Source: Durusdinium trenchii (Eukaryota > Sar > Dinophyceae > Suessiales > Symbiodiniaceae). Taken from it: 64,000 bases of DNA. The notes under the pieces were generated by a model. That model saw only the letters and a list, made by a program, of their open reading frames with translations, searched no databases and was not told where the DNA came from. The number at the start of each line of letters is the position of its first letter. Within the stretch, counting starts at the first letter, position 1. This document shows positions 24,246-36,787 of the stretch, one piece after another. The DNA lies in assembly GCA_963970005.1 (NCBI GenBank), contig CAXAMN010021984.1, positions 685,755-749,754 of the forward strand. The letters are read 5' to 3'. A program made the position numbers and the translations under genes.

Positions 24246-24480
24246 CATTCCATATAAAATATCATCATCTGATACATCCGGCAAAGAGTTTCGAATCCTT
24301 TCATGCAACTGTTCCTTCGCTACTTTCCACATGGGTACGTTGTGACACAATGCTTCAGCAAAGATCAGCAAAGACAATTCACCAATCGCCCGGTAGGTCC
24401 AGGTATGAGGCCGGACACTCCCAACCACCAAGCTCCATCCGCCGCAAGGATCCTTTGTCCCACCAAAACTCAAACAACCC
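24246..24480 (-). CDS. Candidate minus-strand exon, unknown
   Basis: The frame reads TYRAIGELSLLIFAEAL, then NVPMWKVAKEQLHERIRN and LPDVSDDD, an amphipathic helical texture typical of real protein. Borders are uncertain. A neighbouring frame (EYEPSTELIADVANVFA, about 24,510-24,565) may be the preceding exon. It could belong to a gene upstream of, or continuous with, the calmodulin locus. Confidence 0.35.
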
Positions 24481-27400
24481 GATTGTGCTAACAAATCATG
24501 GCCCCCCCCCTGCAAATACATTAGCAACATCTGCGATCAGTTCCGTAGAGGGCTCGTACTCCCCTGCAAACTCACATGGAACTTGAGAATTGACCGGTTT
24601 GAAGACCATCTTCCTCTAGACCCCAGTGGTTTTGGATTCCATGTGGTCGTCTGCAGGTACCGTAGGTACTCGTCGTTTCACTCCGGCTTCCCAACTGATC
24701 CGGGCCTGCTTGTCGATGATCCGAGCCTGGATCTGCTGTGCGGCTCGTTCAACACGAAAAGCCACGAGTTGAATGTAGTCTAGAAGGAATATATAAAAGA
24801 ATCTATCTATTCTATGAGTATAGAATGCTAGATTTATAGAATTAGAGAATTCTATATTTATATCATTATAGAATGCTAGAATCTATAGAAACATCTAGCC
24901 ATCTATGCATATGAGCCTCATCTTTGCATGTGTCCTTCAACTGTCCTTCTTTGGATTTCTACGTTTGTTTGTAGGAAGCTCATTCGCTCTTTTTCCAACC
25001 CCGTTAGTGCAAACATGTGCAAACCGCAATCTCCTCCCAATTTCTCAAGCACACAGCTCAGCACCAGCTTGATCAAATCCTACGGCATCCTACAGCCCCA
25101 ATCATAGCAAACATTTAGAAATTGTTCTATATATAAATACAAATTAATATATTTGTCTGTTTATAGCTCGTTGCAAATCCAAATCTGTGTTTCTTCACCT
25201 GCATGCAAAAAAAAGGTGGCCATAGGTCCAGAGGTGACCAACATACCAACCCATCCGTCTTCACCTGCTCCACAATCTCCTGAATGATGCTCACACCCTC
25301 GATGCCTTGGACAAAGACCTCGCACGGCCGTCGTGGCGGCCATCATGGCCGATGAGAAGCATCCGCCACCCGTTTGGGGGCCAATTTAAGCTCCAACGGA
25401 GGTCATTCAAATGTACATAGACTTGTATTCGGATGTGTAATGATGTGTATATATCATTGCGAAAGAAAGGCAAAACAACACAAAGCACCTACGAAATCAT
25501 GCAAGGTAAGCCCATTTGAAGACTCTCAACTCGTGGGCCGTTGAAAGCCCTGTTCAGGAACATCAAACTCCACCGGTTGCTACGAGCGGACCGAGTCTCA
25601 GTTCTTGATCGACCATGAGCTGAATGTCTTCGTCGAACGTCAATCATATATGATTAGGCAGAACACGAAGAAAATTGAAAGTGTTAACAACAAAAAAAAC
25701 AAGCAATATATATATATATATATATGTTAATTGTTATAATATACAAGTTCAATGTGTACTGATTAATGCCGATAGATTAGATCTACCAACTGTTTGGGAA
25801 AGCAGTGTCGATCCCTCTTTTGTGTATCATCAAGGTCCCGGCTTTCGGCGAAGCACGGAGGAAGATCCGCAAGTGCGGCTGTGCTTTGCTCAGCACGCGG
25901 ATCAGCCTGAGTAGTCGTCGGTCATGGAAGGACTTGTACGAAGAAGTACAGTAACAGGGGCCAAAAAAGTGGCACGAAGCTAACATCCTTGGACAAGGGA
26001 TGATGTTAAGGCAGCAATAGTAGTTGAATATAGTTGAATCAGATTTGAATATAATATGATATGTAAATAGGAACTCGAGAACTTCCATCAAATCGACTGC
26101 ATCGATCCTCATCGCAAAACAAACCTCACCGCATCGCTCGGAGAGGGTTGGCTTCCCGGCACCGGCCCTTCGAAGTTATCTCGAAGCTTGGAAGATAAAA
26201 GAAGAGGAGCCTGGGCGCGCTGAGAACCCACGTGGTCGCGCTGAGAAACCGCCCATGAAAAAACCGCTGCTGGTCGAGGCAGGCAGGAACTTCCGACTCT
26301 TCACCGCGTGGGTAAACCCAGCGTGGTCACGGTTTTTCAGGCATTTTCAGGCGATTGGGGATTGCGAACGGCTAAAGATACTCCCCCAACAAATTGGAAA
26401 GTACACTGACAGAGAAGCGTTTTTAGCCAGGCAAGCGGCAAGCCTTCGCGTCTCAAGTCTTGCGTGACTGCTTTTGAATTCTTTTGCCTTTGCGTGAAGT
26501 CTCCAATCGAGAGCACGGCATTCGAGCGCTTGATGTCGTGACGGTGGCAAGGAACAATCAGCTGCCTCAGTCCAACCGAAAACATCCTGTCTTCCCTCAC
26601 CAGAACATATTTAGATCAAACATGATCAAACAAAGTTTACTGAGTAGTATAAGAAATCGCAATTTCAATGCCACCGTCTCTTCATGTCTCTTCCAATGCT
26701 CTGAAATGTCTTGTTTTGCACTGCCATGCCGTGACACAAACAAAAGAACTATGGCAGGTTAGGTCTTCTACTTTGGCTGGTCCACTTGCTCGTCTGCATT
26801 TTGTTGCCTCGGCCCATGGGTCAACTCGTCTGACTCGTCGGAAGAAATCGAGATGCAGTCCGCGTACTTAGAACATTGGCACCAAGCCAATGGGTGTGAT
26901 TTAAAATTGGCAGGCCTCCCAGTTCGACCCCCTGACAGGGGGATAGACCCAAACCCATTGGTTGGGGGTCTCTCAAATCAAGCCAAAAACCACGGGGCAG
27001 CTTCCATCACAACCTCCACAGCCTGCGGACCTTCCACCAACCGGATAAATCAAATAAATCATCCAAACGCAAAAGGGTGTGGAGTGGTCGGGAGTAGCAA
27101 TTTGAAAAGTCAATGCTTCTGTTTGATGTTTGTTGAAACGATGTCAGAGTCAATACTGAATATTGGGCTGATCGTGGTACGGTGGAGTGCTTTTGCACCA
27201 TTCAGCCCTTCTTCTGTCACAGAAAGGAACGCTGCAGGCTAAGTTGCTCCTTCTGCCGCTGCTGGAACCTGTCGAAGCGACGCTGTAGTGGAGGAACCCA
27301 TCTTTTTCAGGGTACCCTTTGAACAAAGATATTTGGCAGTGGGTCTTTCAACCTGGGTCACCCTGGTTGACCCCGGGTTTTTCATCGCTTCCTCAAGAAC

Positions 27401-28140
27401 TCGGGACGTCCGGTTCCTCACGTCGCCCACGACGTGGGTCATGGCGACGTGGGTCATGGCCTCTTCGCCCGGAACTCGCGTCGGCCATTCGCTTCGAGGC
27501 TTAGGACTTCCGACGGTGCGGCTGGCGAACACAGCAGGGCAGCGAGCGCGAACTCGTCGTGTTCGGAGGGCTGGCGTTTTTGGAATGAACGAACACCAGT
27601 GGAAAAGCATGTGTTGTGTTTCCACTAGCAGGGCAGGCGTTCTGTCTTCTGTTTTTGCATGTTTAGTGGCATAGTGGAATAAGTCATAAGCTGCATGTAA
27701 GTATAGTGGCAACGACAGTTGGTGACAACTGGAGTGTTCCCTAACTTGACATCTTTGGGCGTACTTCTTCGACGTCACACCCAGCGCCCTGTCAATCCCG
27801 CAAGTAAGGAGCCTTGCTACCACACCACGAAGTTGTGGCCTGAGTCCGTTGAACTGGCAACTGCGGGGACTTTGCCCAGGCAACATGAAGTTTCAAATTC
27901 AAATCTCTAGCTCTTCTGCCCTGCCATGGTGGGCGAATCCAACATCTCCCTGAGTTAAAGAATCTCTCAAGGCCCACGACCTGCAAAAAGAAAAGGCCCC
28001 CTCTCCCTCACTGCTCAGCTCTGGGCATCAAGGCACCTGTGGGTCAATGGCCATGGTTGGCCAAAAAACATACATAGCTTATCATAGACTCCATGCGTTG
28101 CTGATGGGTATGTGTCAGTGTTCTTCCAAGCATACCTCAG
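24481..28140. other. No recognised gene
   Basis: Contains AT microsatellites (25,708) and overlapping open frames on both strands at 27,239-27,886, with a short internal tandem GACGTGGGTCATGGC (about 27,430-27,460). No domain seen. Confidence 0.4.
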
Positions 28141-28290
28141 TTTTCAGCGCAGAAAGCCACAGTGTCTCCCGTCTTCTCTCCCGTCTTTTCGATATGGCGT
28201 ATCATGCATGAACTCGCTCGAACATGGATTGCAAAACCTCCTGAAAGACCAGTTCTCCTGTTCTCGGTTATCCCTGAAGAATGGTTTTGA
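28141..28290 (+). CDS. Candidate 3'-terminal exon, unknown
   Basis: The acceptor ACCTCAG opens 49 codons to a TGA stop: starts FSAQKATVSPVFSPVFSIW and ends PPERPVLLFSVIPEEWF. It could be the C-terminal end of a plus-strand gene. No family recognised and no upstream exon found. Confidence 0.3.
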   Translation, partial: FSAQKATVSPVFSPVFSIWRIMHELARTWIAKPPERPVLLFSVIPEEWF

Positions 28291-28579
28291 TTCTGATGAC
28301 AATAGCGATCGAGGCGTCGTCCGTAGCAACAAGTAGCAAGGGTATCTTTGTTCCAAATCGATTGTCAAAGGCTTTCAATCTACTTGAAAAAAACATATAT
28401 ATATATATTGAACTGCCCTGGACTCCTTTTCATTTAATTTGCAAAGAACCCATATTATGGTTCCTTAATGGGTAAGTCAATCATCTGTGCAAACCGTTAA
28501 AGGTTGCTGCTTCAAGAAGGCGGTTGCTTGCTTTTGGCACCCACTTCAACCCCGCACTGACAGCACGTTTTGGTCACCA

Positions 28580-28668
28580 AAGAAGCTACTAGAGGCTCCT
28601 GGCATCGCTACTAGGAGCAAGGACGCTACTAGGGGCTCCTTACTACTAGGAACAAGAAGCTAGGGTCT
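28580..28668. repeat. CCTAGTAG-type repeat block, inverted orientation
   Basis: GCTACTAGAGGCTCCTGGCATCGCTACTAGGAGCAAGGACGC... is the reverse complement of the vocabulary at 71-175. Confidence 0.7.
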
Positions 28669-29111
28669 CTAAGTGCGGCTGGACACCCTGTCGAATGGTG
28701 CCGTCGCCAAGTTCGTCGACACAGTCAACGGTGTTTCTGGGTACGGAAAAGGCGACCATCCGAACACTGGTTCAAGATCACATGGAAAAGTGGAAACACA
28801 ATGAAACAAACATTAAACCATTATCAAACCCTTTCGGCTATAATTAGTATCATTATAGCTATCCATAATAAACCATATCAAACTCTTTCGGCGTCGGATT
28901 TCAACACAACAAACTGTCTTCGGCTATGTCGGCTTGCGTCTGGACAGCGTCTGGAGTGCGGACCGCGCCTCGCACCGAGACTGGACCAGGCGACGCACAT
29001 GCGGCGTCGCCGGCCCTGATCTTCTCCGATGGCTCGAACGCCGGTGAGGCACGTGCTTCCTCTTGGATGGGCGGTATCTGGACCTGTATGGTCACAAGCT
29101 GAGACCGTTAT

Positions 29112-29213
29112 TATCCTTGCTCCTAGTAAGAATGCTCCTACTAGCAATGCCAGGAGGCACCAATAGCGTCCTTGTTCCTAGTAGAAATGCCCTTTGCTCC
29201 TAGGAGCGATGCC
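29112..29213. repeat. CCTAGTAG-type repeat block
   Basis: CCTTGCTCCTAGTAAG, CAATGCCAGGAGGC and GCGTCCTTGTTCCTAGTAG are arranged as at 71-175, same orientation. Confidence 0.7.
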
Positions 29214-32200
29214 CATATCGAGACTCGGGGACAAAGCCTATGTTTTCTCACTCAGATTCCTCATGATTCCTCAAACATGGCATGTTTTCCTCCCTTCTTG
29301 CTACTGCATTGACTATCGTGCATTGACTAACGTGCCTATATATCTGATGTACTATCTTATGATATCTTATGTCTAGAATCAAACGAAACATGTTTGATGT
29401 TTCAATATATGATGCTTGACATGTGTTTCTTGTGTTCGTGTTTATACTACTTGTTCATTATCTTTAATGCCTTTCACTCTGCGTGGCTTCACTTGTCCGA
29501 GAAAGAGCCGCGAGGCACGACGCCACCGTTGGCACGTTCGCGAGAGAGTCACACGTTGCCTAAGAAAGCTAAGTGCCTAAAACCTAAGCTAGCATGTCAG
29601 TGAGACAAATGACTGTGGGCACAAATGCTGAACGAAGCATGTCAAGCCTTTAAATGTCCTTTAAGGAGTACATCCGGCTTTAAAATTGAACCATTGAACC
29701 AATTTCCCAACGCTCTGCTTCCACATTCTTCCACCCTCAGCTACCTTGACCAATCCCTACATTCATCATATTCATCACGCAACATTTCATCTGAAGAGCA
29801 GAAGTAGAAACTGCCATGAATCAATCCACTACTGCCTACCCGCTACTCAGGCCTCTGTTGTATACAATCCTTCGGACCAGGAACATAGCTCCAAGCGTCC
29901 TCCCGCAGGTACAAAGTTGCATGAGATCCAAAAGGACCTCAGCAACTCGAAAGCACTCGAAAACATATCTCATATCTATCATTATCTATAGCTATGCTGC
30001 ATCTGAGTAATTTACAGAGACGAATCAAACACCATCAAAAACCGCTGTTGTTTGTGGTCAAACCTTCCGACAGAGCCGGACTAATAAAATAGAATCTCAG
30101 TGAGTCATGCTTTTAGTCAAGAATGTCTTCAAGGCACTCCAGTCTGGAATTCGCTTCATGCAGAATCTGACATGTGCTGCTGCATGTGCAGGTCCAGGAT
30201 TGGGTAATCTTCAACGGAGCAAACCAACCATGTTGATGGTCCAGGATGGTACTTCTTATCGTCTGAAAACAACATTGAAGCGACTAAGAAGTTCCATACG
30301 GTACAGTCCAGGGGGCGTTCGGCTAGCAGCTCACCATGGTTGACCTAGATAGTTTGGAGACACTACGAGACACTGAACTTCCTGCGGTTCCTGCTTCGCT
30401 TGTCGCCCAACGACAAGGGCTGCGTTCAGAGCAGCCTGTAGTCAACTACTCTGGACATGGGACCCCACCCAAGCAGCAAGAGCAAGGGTGTGAAGAAACG
30501 ACCACCGCTTGGCCGCACCATCGTGTTCAGCGAAGTAGATAGAATTGAGTTAAATTCAACGTATCAGAACATGTGAAAGAATCCTCTATGATGCATACTA
30601 AACCATTTCCAGGACTTGAGTCTTCTGCGTAAGAATCTGGTAGTGCTGAATCTTGCATGTTAAAGCCTCAAGAGAATGGCTGGCTTTCTAAAACTGGATG
30701 CTACCATGGCTGTGCAAGCTGGGAGCATGCCGGGCGAGGTTTGTTTTAGGTTCATTGGCAACGGCTTATAGTGTTGGCATCACAATCTGGACTCAAAAAG
30801 GTTGCAAAATCATTCAGAAGTGCGCTTGGTGCACTTTCCAAGACCCTCCTTTCATCTGTGAATCATGCACTTACATCAACTATCATAAACTGGAAATTGC
30901 GAGGTGCAGTATCACCTTGCTGCCACATACAATCATATTCACTCAAGACTAGATGGACGGAAGACATGAAGACATATGAAAACATGTTCAACTCCTTTCC
31001 ACTTGCCTCTGTTAAGGTACTAGAAGTGTGGTTCGTTGGTGCAGTCCGGTACAACAGTTATACACTGACACCAACGGCAAGCTCAATCACCATATATTAT
31101 ATCACCATGTTCCGAACAACTGCCGTATCCCATCTTCAAAAAATCAAATCCAAGCGAAGAATCCAAGGATACCAATAATCCCAAACACAAACAAACAATG
31201 GAGAATAAAGAGATCGACGATTTGGACCGTGCCATGCCGGTCTTTTTGCATCTCCCCACATTTTGTGTGTTGTCGCTGGCCGCTTCGCGGCCGCTTCGTT
31301 GCGATGGAAAGGCACAGGACCCTCACTTTGGACAGTCTTGTCGCTTTAGCCAGTCTTTGCGCGGCTCTCCTACCTGCCAGAGTCTCCTTTATTGGAGTAA
31401 GGACTTGCTTTGTGTTTGTGTTGGTGGTTGGACAGGGAAATTGGAAGGGGCCTTGTCTACCCTCTTTGCCAGGGTAAGCACATCTTAACACTCAACACAA
31501 ATAACAAATAACAGGTCTGCTTCCAACATGACGCAAGCACTCCGAACAACAGTGGAAAATCTCCCAAACATTTGCTGCAGGAAAAAACTGCTCCTGGCTT
31601 AAGCATAGGTATATTATAAGAGCAACTATGTTGGATTGACGCAACAACGCCTGTGATATTCGCTTCGTTCCGAACGCAGGCAGTGGCTGAGGTCGCCCCT
31701 TTTAACGAAGTCACCTGGAGACGACCGAACGAAGTCACGGAAGAACGTTCGTCTAATGGTATGCATTCGAATGCGGACTCTCGAACCAATAGATTTTGGT
31801 CTATTTGTGCCTATTTGCATTCTTCCAGGAGGGTTTTTTTGGAGTTTATCTATTTTAATGCACGCCCATTTGGGATTGATCTATGCAAGAGCCTTGGTGC
31901 AAGTTGAATTGACAAACAACGTTGCCAGTTGATTGAGCCAAGGAAAGAAGTTATCTGTATGGCAACATTCTTCCAGTTAAGCTCATCATATACAATTACA
32001 TTGAGAAAGCTGCCCGGTATGCAGCTTTGTGTGTATTGGCAAAGTTTCCATACTTTTCCCTGGACTTGCCATTTGTGAATATCTTCTGACACCAATGTTC
32101 ACCATCGTGGGAGTGATGGAATGGCTATGATGACCACACAAACTAGCATACGGACGCACCGTACAGTCCACAAAATGGAAGTGCCGGGCGCCCATGATGT

Positions 32201-33451
32201 CACAGCTCCAACGATCATCTAGAATCTGGTCCTAGATCATTACAACCTGCAGGTCGGCGGTCGCCTCTGGATGATGTCATGTCTCAGCTGTCCAACGTCG
32301 TTCTTCGCCACCCACCCACGTCCAACAGCTCGAGCTGTCGCCAGTTTCGCCCCATCCGCCTCCGGCCACTATTGGACTTCCATGGACTCATGCTGAGGTG
32401 GCCTAGGACGACTTGCCACCATCCGAGCGGTGCCCTCAATCCATGATCAATGCAAATCTCAAAGTAAGGACTCGTGCAAGTGCAGGTCACCTCAACTAAA
32501 GCCCTAGACTGCAGCTTCCCTGTGCACCAGGATCAGCTGTGGAAGGGCTGCTGGAAGTCGATAGTAGTCAGCAGCTATAGTAGGCATTGTAGCTGGGGCT
32601 GTTTTGCACACCCCCATACCTTCCATCAACACCCCAAAAAAGGGCAAGCCATGTCCAAACGCTCACATCGCAGCGAAGAGACGACATGCAGCTTGATATG
32701 CGTTGATCTCCTGCCCACATGGTCTTCTGCTCAGAGAAGCAAACAATTTAAGTGCCGCTTGACGGAGCCTTCTGGATGAAACCAAGTATATACTCACTTA
32801 CTAAATAATAGGCCTAAATACAGTTCCTCTCAGCTACAGCAGCCTTTCCAGCCACGCCGCTCCCGTCACAGACATGGACATTGGTTTTATTGGTTGGACA
32901 TTCACCTCACCATCCCACTCAACCTGAGTACTGGTCGAACACCCACTAAAAGCATCAAACTCAAAGGGTGATAAAAAGTTGTTGGAGTATGCTTTGTTGA
33001 ATGTTTATATCGATCAAGCAAAGATAACCAAAGTTTCAACAGACAAGGAATAAAAACTGATAAATCTTCAAGCAACAGTTACATGATGTTACATGGACTA
33101 CAGATTTACGGTTAAGCCCTGAATCAGCTCAGCTTTGCAATTCTTCACCCCATGTGGTCAATCGTCTCCCGATGGTCCCTCTCCTCCTCTGAGAGGCCAT
33201 GGCCTGACAACGCCTCCGGGTTAGGGCAAATTCACAACACCACCAGACTTCCCGCGGCCATGGGGTGGAATTGCAAGCCTAAGAACTCCAAATGGAATCC
33301 CAAACAGTTTGTTGAAACTTGAAACATAAAGCATGTTGAGATTGTTGGATTCCTAAATGGATTTCCATAAATTTTGAGACCAACACAACAGTCAACTGGG
33401 AACCTTCAAGTTTGCAGCAAGGAGCCGCATCCAAAACTAGGTGTTTTGGTT
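29214..33451. other. No supported gene
   Basis: Possible coding texture at 30,330-30,545 (plus; SSKSKGVKKRPPLGRTIVF) and a possible signal-peptide-like start at about 31,301 (plus; MERHRTLTLDSLVALASLC), both without confirmed splice partners. Confidence 0.3.
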
Positions 33452-33616
33452 TTACAGCTCACTGTTCAATCTCCTTACACTCATCTGAGCGCCTTTGCTC
33501 ATATGGTGTTTCCTATTGTTTCCCTCATGAGTTCGGTGCCTAGCTTTCCCTGCCTTGACCAACTTAATGTCTTTTCGAAGCTTCTCCAAATCGTGTCGGA
33601 TGCACAGAATGTCTGC
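33452..33616 (-). CDS. Channel gene: last exon, coiled C-terminal tail
   Basis: An acceptor TACCAG then GCA opens ADILCIRHDLEKLRKDIKL and a basic tail ending NSEL and TAA (54 codons plus stop). The (A)D-x-HDL-x2-L-x3-I pattern after two EF-hands is usual in dinoflagellate one-domain channels. It could alternatively splice on at GTGTAAGG (33480) to a further exon. Confidence 0.75.
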   Translation of the reverse strand, partial: ADILCIRHDLEKLRKDIKLVKAGKARHRTHEGNNRKHHMSKGAQMSVRRLNSEL

Positions 33617-34202
33617 CTGGTAACGAAAAACAAATCACAGCTGATACACTTAGAAAGCACACTGCCTCACTGGTAGTGCGACAACTCCTGCTATATACAT
33701 GAAACCAGTTTCAAACGAAGAAACTAACGAAGAAATGAGTGCCACTGGGGTTAAGGGCGGGTAGAATCCCACTCTTTTCAGCAGTCGAATCCAACTCCGT
33801 GAAATCTCTACAAGGCTTGGATCCAATTCCCATCTGCTAGTGGGTCAAACATGACTCTCCTCCCAAGCCTATAACAGGATATAACAGGTGTATATAAAAC
33901 TTGATAAAACTTGTGTAAACCCAGGGCCTCATTCTTTGTACACACCTGTCTTAGCTCAACTATCGTGCTCACTGGTGAGTTGTGAGCCTGTCAAAAAGTG
34001 GGACTGGGCCAAGGATGAGACCTCCTAGCTGAGTCAGTCAGCTCCAACCTCAGCAGGGAAACATCAGTCCGCCAGGTCCAAGAGTGACCTCCTGTCGACC
34101 TCCGACCCCTGCGATGATCAACCATGATCAACCTATTCCAAAGAGCTCGACACAAGTATCCCCCTCTCCGCTTGGTATGAGTCTTCACCCGCAAGGTGCC
34201 GC

Positions 34203-34231
34203 TTTCGCCAGGCCCTTGGCGCGATTCATAC
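34203..34231 (-). CDS. Channel gene: 29-nt micro-exon after EF-hand 2
   Basis: Encodes (G)MNRAKGLAK. The acceptor GGCAAG is followed by GT, and the donor is GC (GCGGCA). It completes the Gly codon left by the EF-hand-2 exon and joins in phase 0 to ADILCIRHDL. Supported by phase on both sides and by the family pattern F-x-DG-x4-KG-A-K. Confidence 0.75.
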
Positions 34232-34876
34232 CTTGCCGCACACGTGGACCGACCGCTTTCCACATGGACGGGTTGGACTGGTGGCAACAACCGACAAGGT
34301 GGAGCGCACACAAAAACCGGGACTCATTTGGTGGACCAAAACCATGAAAACCGCACCACATCCGAGAGCTTCCGAGCATGTCCATTGGCTTAAAACCTCC
34401 CGCGAAGCTCCTGTGGTTCAATTGACTGCCAACCCTGACCTCCTTTGGTCAGACGCCAGGACGGGTCCGGCTCGTTCGGATTCAGTGTACCCAACGGTTC
34501 AGTCGATTCGGAGTCAAGTTCGGTCGGTGAAGGATTGGAAAGAAGTCGATCCCTTAGACCTCCAAGTACCCTCTGATAGACGATCCTGGAAGGTGGGACT
34601 GGAGAGGGTTTGGGGAGGTCCAGTCAGACCTTCGGCACTTGGAGCTCTAGGGGATGGAGTCGATGGACTAATTAATATGAAGATATTTATAACGAAAAGA
34701 CTCATTTATATTTGGGTGTGTAAAAGGGAGCTCCGGGGCCTTGGCTGGGTAGACTGGTTTTATGTCCCGAAGCGGGTCGAATCGGCGGGGGGGATCTCCG
34801 AGAGTCTCCCTTCGCCGCCACACGCCGATCGTAGATCGATGTCGGACTTCCCCAGGATCCGTTCCAGCCAAGCGTC

Positions 34877-34946
34877 CATCCATAAATCTGGTATAAGAAA
34901 CTTGACCGTCTTCATCTGCCATCATGTGGAACAACGAATGACTCTC
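34877..34946 (-). CDS. Channel gene: EF-hand 2 exon (degenerate loop)
   Basis: The acceptor TTCTTCAG precedes ESHSLFHMMADEDGQVSYTRF and MD, with a GA donor (GACGCT). The loop keeps D3, D5, G6 and V8, but position 1 is Met and position 12 is Arg, so bidentate Ca2+ coordination is lost. Probably structural or weakly binding. Confidence 0.85.
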
Positions 34947-35375
34947 CTGAAGAAAAAAAATAGTCGATTGCGGCGTGCTTTGGGTTCCAAAAAAATGCAC
35001 TATAACAGCTTCAGCTTACTTCTCAAGCAGTGGTTTCAGACTTTAGATGGCGCAATATTATGTCTTTTCAGATGGGTGACATGTGGTGAAACCACTATAC
35101 AACATCCAGATATTTTCTTTTCTACCATGGCATGAGCTTTGAACACCTTTCTGACTGCGGCAAAACACCATCGAATCTATGCACGCGAACGCCGTGCAGA
35201 AACACTGCTGTCTTCTACCAAGAAACTGATGCGGTCCATTCAGCTTTTCTCTACGTGACTGGCCCATTTCATTGGTAAAATCATGTAAAATCAAGATGCA
35301 CACCACCAAGTCAATTTCATTGGTGATCTTTCTCTCACCAAAACTGCCATGACCACTCGATGTCAGCTGGGACTC

Positions 35376-35423
35376 GTTGAGGTCAACCTCCAAAAAGACC
35401 AGATACTTCTTGACGTTTTCGTC
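35376..35423 (-). CDS. Channel gene: 48-nt exon between EF-hands
   Basis: Encodes DENVKKYLVFLEVDLN, the helix linking the two EF-hands (V-K-x-YL-x2-LE-x-D pattern). The acceptor GTTGTCAG is followed by G, and the donor is GA (GAGTCC). Phase 0 on both sides. Confidence 0.8.
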
Positions 35424-35822
35424 CTGACAACGCTCCATGTGACTGTGACGTTAAACCGGGTCTGGATTTTTGGGGGTGAGCCGGATTTTTGGGGGATCGG
35501 TTGACCATGTCAAAGGTTGGGGGATAATTCGTCCAGACATGTCAGTCAAACACGGATTCAGGGGTGACATGACCCAACCAATGGTGCTTGCGATGGGTGC
35601 AGGACGCTGTTGCGCACTCGTTTTAGATCTACTTTCAGTGGATCTCTGTTGTGGAATACGTTGAAACCGCTGCAACATCAAAGGCAACTGTCTATTTCTA
35701 CATATGCAAGGTGGGCCTTGACTCACTACCATCTCTTCAACACAATATTCACCACGTCTCCTTCACAATCCAACACTGTTTATGACGTTTTCAATACCAA
35801 GAGCCCACGTCTCCGGTGGGTC

Positions 35823-35951
35823 CTCCATCATGCTTTTGAACTCTTCCTCTGAGACCAGGCCGTCTCCCGACACATCCATCTCATGAAAGATCCGTTCCAG
35901 CTTCCGCAAATATTTTTTCTTTGTGGCCTCGGACAACCGGGCAAACGGTGG
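35823..35951 (-). CDS. Channel gene: EF-hand 1 exon
   Basis: 43 codons: PPFARLSEATKKKYLRKLE, RIFHEM, then the loop DVSGDGLVSEEEF and KSMME. The loop is canonical (D1, S3, D5, G6, V8, E12), so it should bind Ca2+ and couple calcium to gating. I place the donor at GA (GACCCA) because it joins in phase to DENVKKYL. A GT further on (low end 35798) is possible but gives the wrong phase for the next exon. Confidence 0.88.
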
Positions 35952-36089
35952 CTTTGAGAGGAAAAGACATCACCAAGACGAAGTAATGAGACATTGGATT
36001 TTGTTCGGTTTTGTTACTATGTGTTTTAATCGCAAAGCTCACAACGTAACCAGTTACCTTCGCTCAAGTAATTGATTTGTGACATGCAC

Positions 36090-36155
36090 CTTTGAACCAG
36101 CCTCCTTCTCTGACATGACCACCTCGTGGTCCTCTCCTGCTGCATCCAAAGTTTC
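36090..36155 (-). CDS. Channel gene: linker after S6
   Basis: 22 codons, ETLDAAGEDHEVVMSEKEAG and SK. The acceptor AAATCAG is followed by G, and the donor is GT (GTGCAT). Together with the preceding micro-exon it rebuilds the common post-S6 phrase FLKETL. Confidence 0.85.
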
Positions 36156-36388
36156 CTGATTTTGTCAGCAGCAACAGCAACAAAAAATAGATTGCAAAAT
36201 CATGTAAAATCAAATGTGCAAGTAATTGTGCTTAAACAATGAAACTATTGTTTAGTGTCTGCGCCTAAAAATATCCCACCAGTCGATCGACCATGTTATA
36301 TCTGCAAAGTAAGACATGTAACATATTGTACTGCACATGTTGTTCAATCACCCGCTCCCGTGGCAACCGCTCAACTGAGTCAACTTGC

Positions 36389-36424
36389 CTTCAAAAAAAT
36401 TGCGGTGATCACGCGCATGACGGC
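36389..36424 (-). CDS. Channel gene: 36-nt micro-exon, inner half of S6
   Basis: Encodes AVMRVITAIFLK. The acceptor GTGTGCCAG is followed by G, and the donor is GC (GCAAGT). Joins VVF on one side and ETL on the other, both in phase 0. Confidence 0.85.
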
Positions 36425-36575
36425 CTGGCACACACCACACAAGCTCTGAAAGCTATTAAAGTCGTTTGGCACCTGTTTTGGAAGGCACATATCCAGTCTT
36501 GTTGTGTTTCTGTCCTTTTGTGCAAACCACATTGAATTGCAATGCAGGTGTGTCCAAACTTGCAGTCCAAGATAC

Positions 36576-36618
36576 GAACACAACGAATGTCACGTAGATG
36601 CAAAAGAACAACGCATAC
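36576..36618 (-). CDS. Channel gene: 43-nt micro-exon, outer half of S6
   Basis: Its first base completes a Trp codon with the pore exon, then YALFFCIYVTFVVF. The donor is GT (GTATCT). Strongly hydrophobic, as expected for S6. Confidence 0.85.
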
Positions 36619-36725
36619 CTCGAATGGACAAAGTCCGTCCACATTACGTCTTCAAAACGCAGCGACGGACACAAATATTAAACTGCCCTGGCGTTCGGTT
36701 TCGCCACATTGCGCTGGCGAGCGAC

Positions 36726-36787
36726 CACATGCTGACGTTGTCAAAGAGGGGGTTCACATAGCTTGGCCAACATCCTGCAAAGGTCAC
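36726..36787 (-). CDS. Channel gene: pore exon
   Basis: VTFAGCWPSYVNPLFDNVSM plus two bases of a Trp codon; acceptor TGGACAG then G; GT donor (GTCGCT). TFAGCW is the selectivity-filter region. I cannot assign ion selectivity from it. Confidence 0.88.

Noticed and set aside
34233-35135. 300-codon plus-strand open frame
   Set aside because: It lies opposite three phased channel exons (minus strand), shows no domain, and its composition changes along its length. Most likely a chance open frame.
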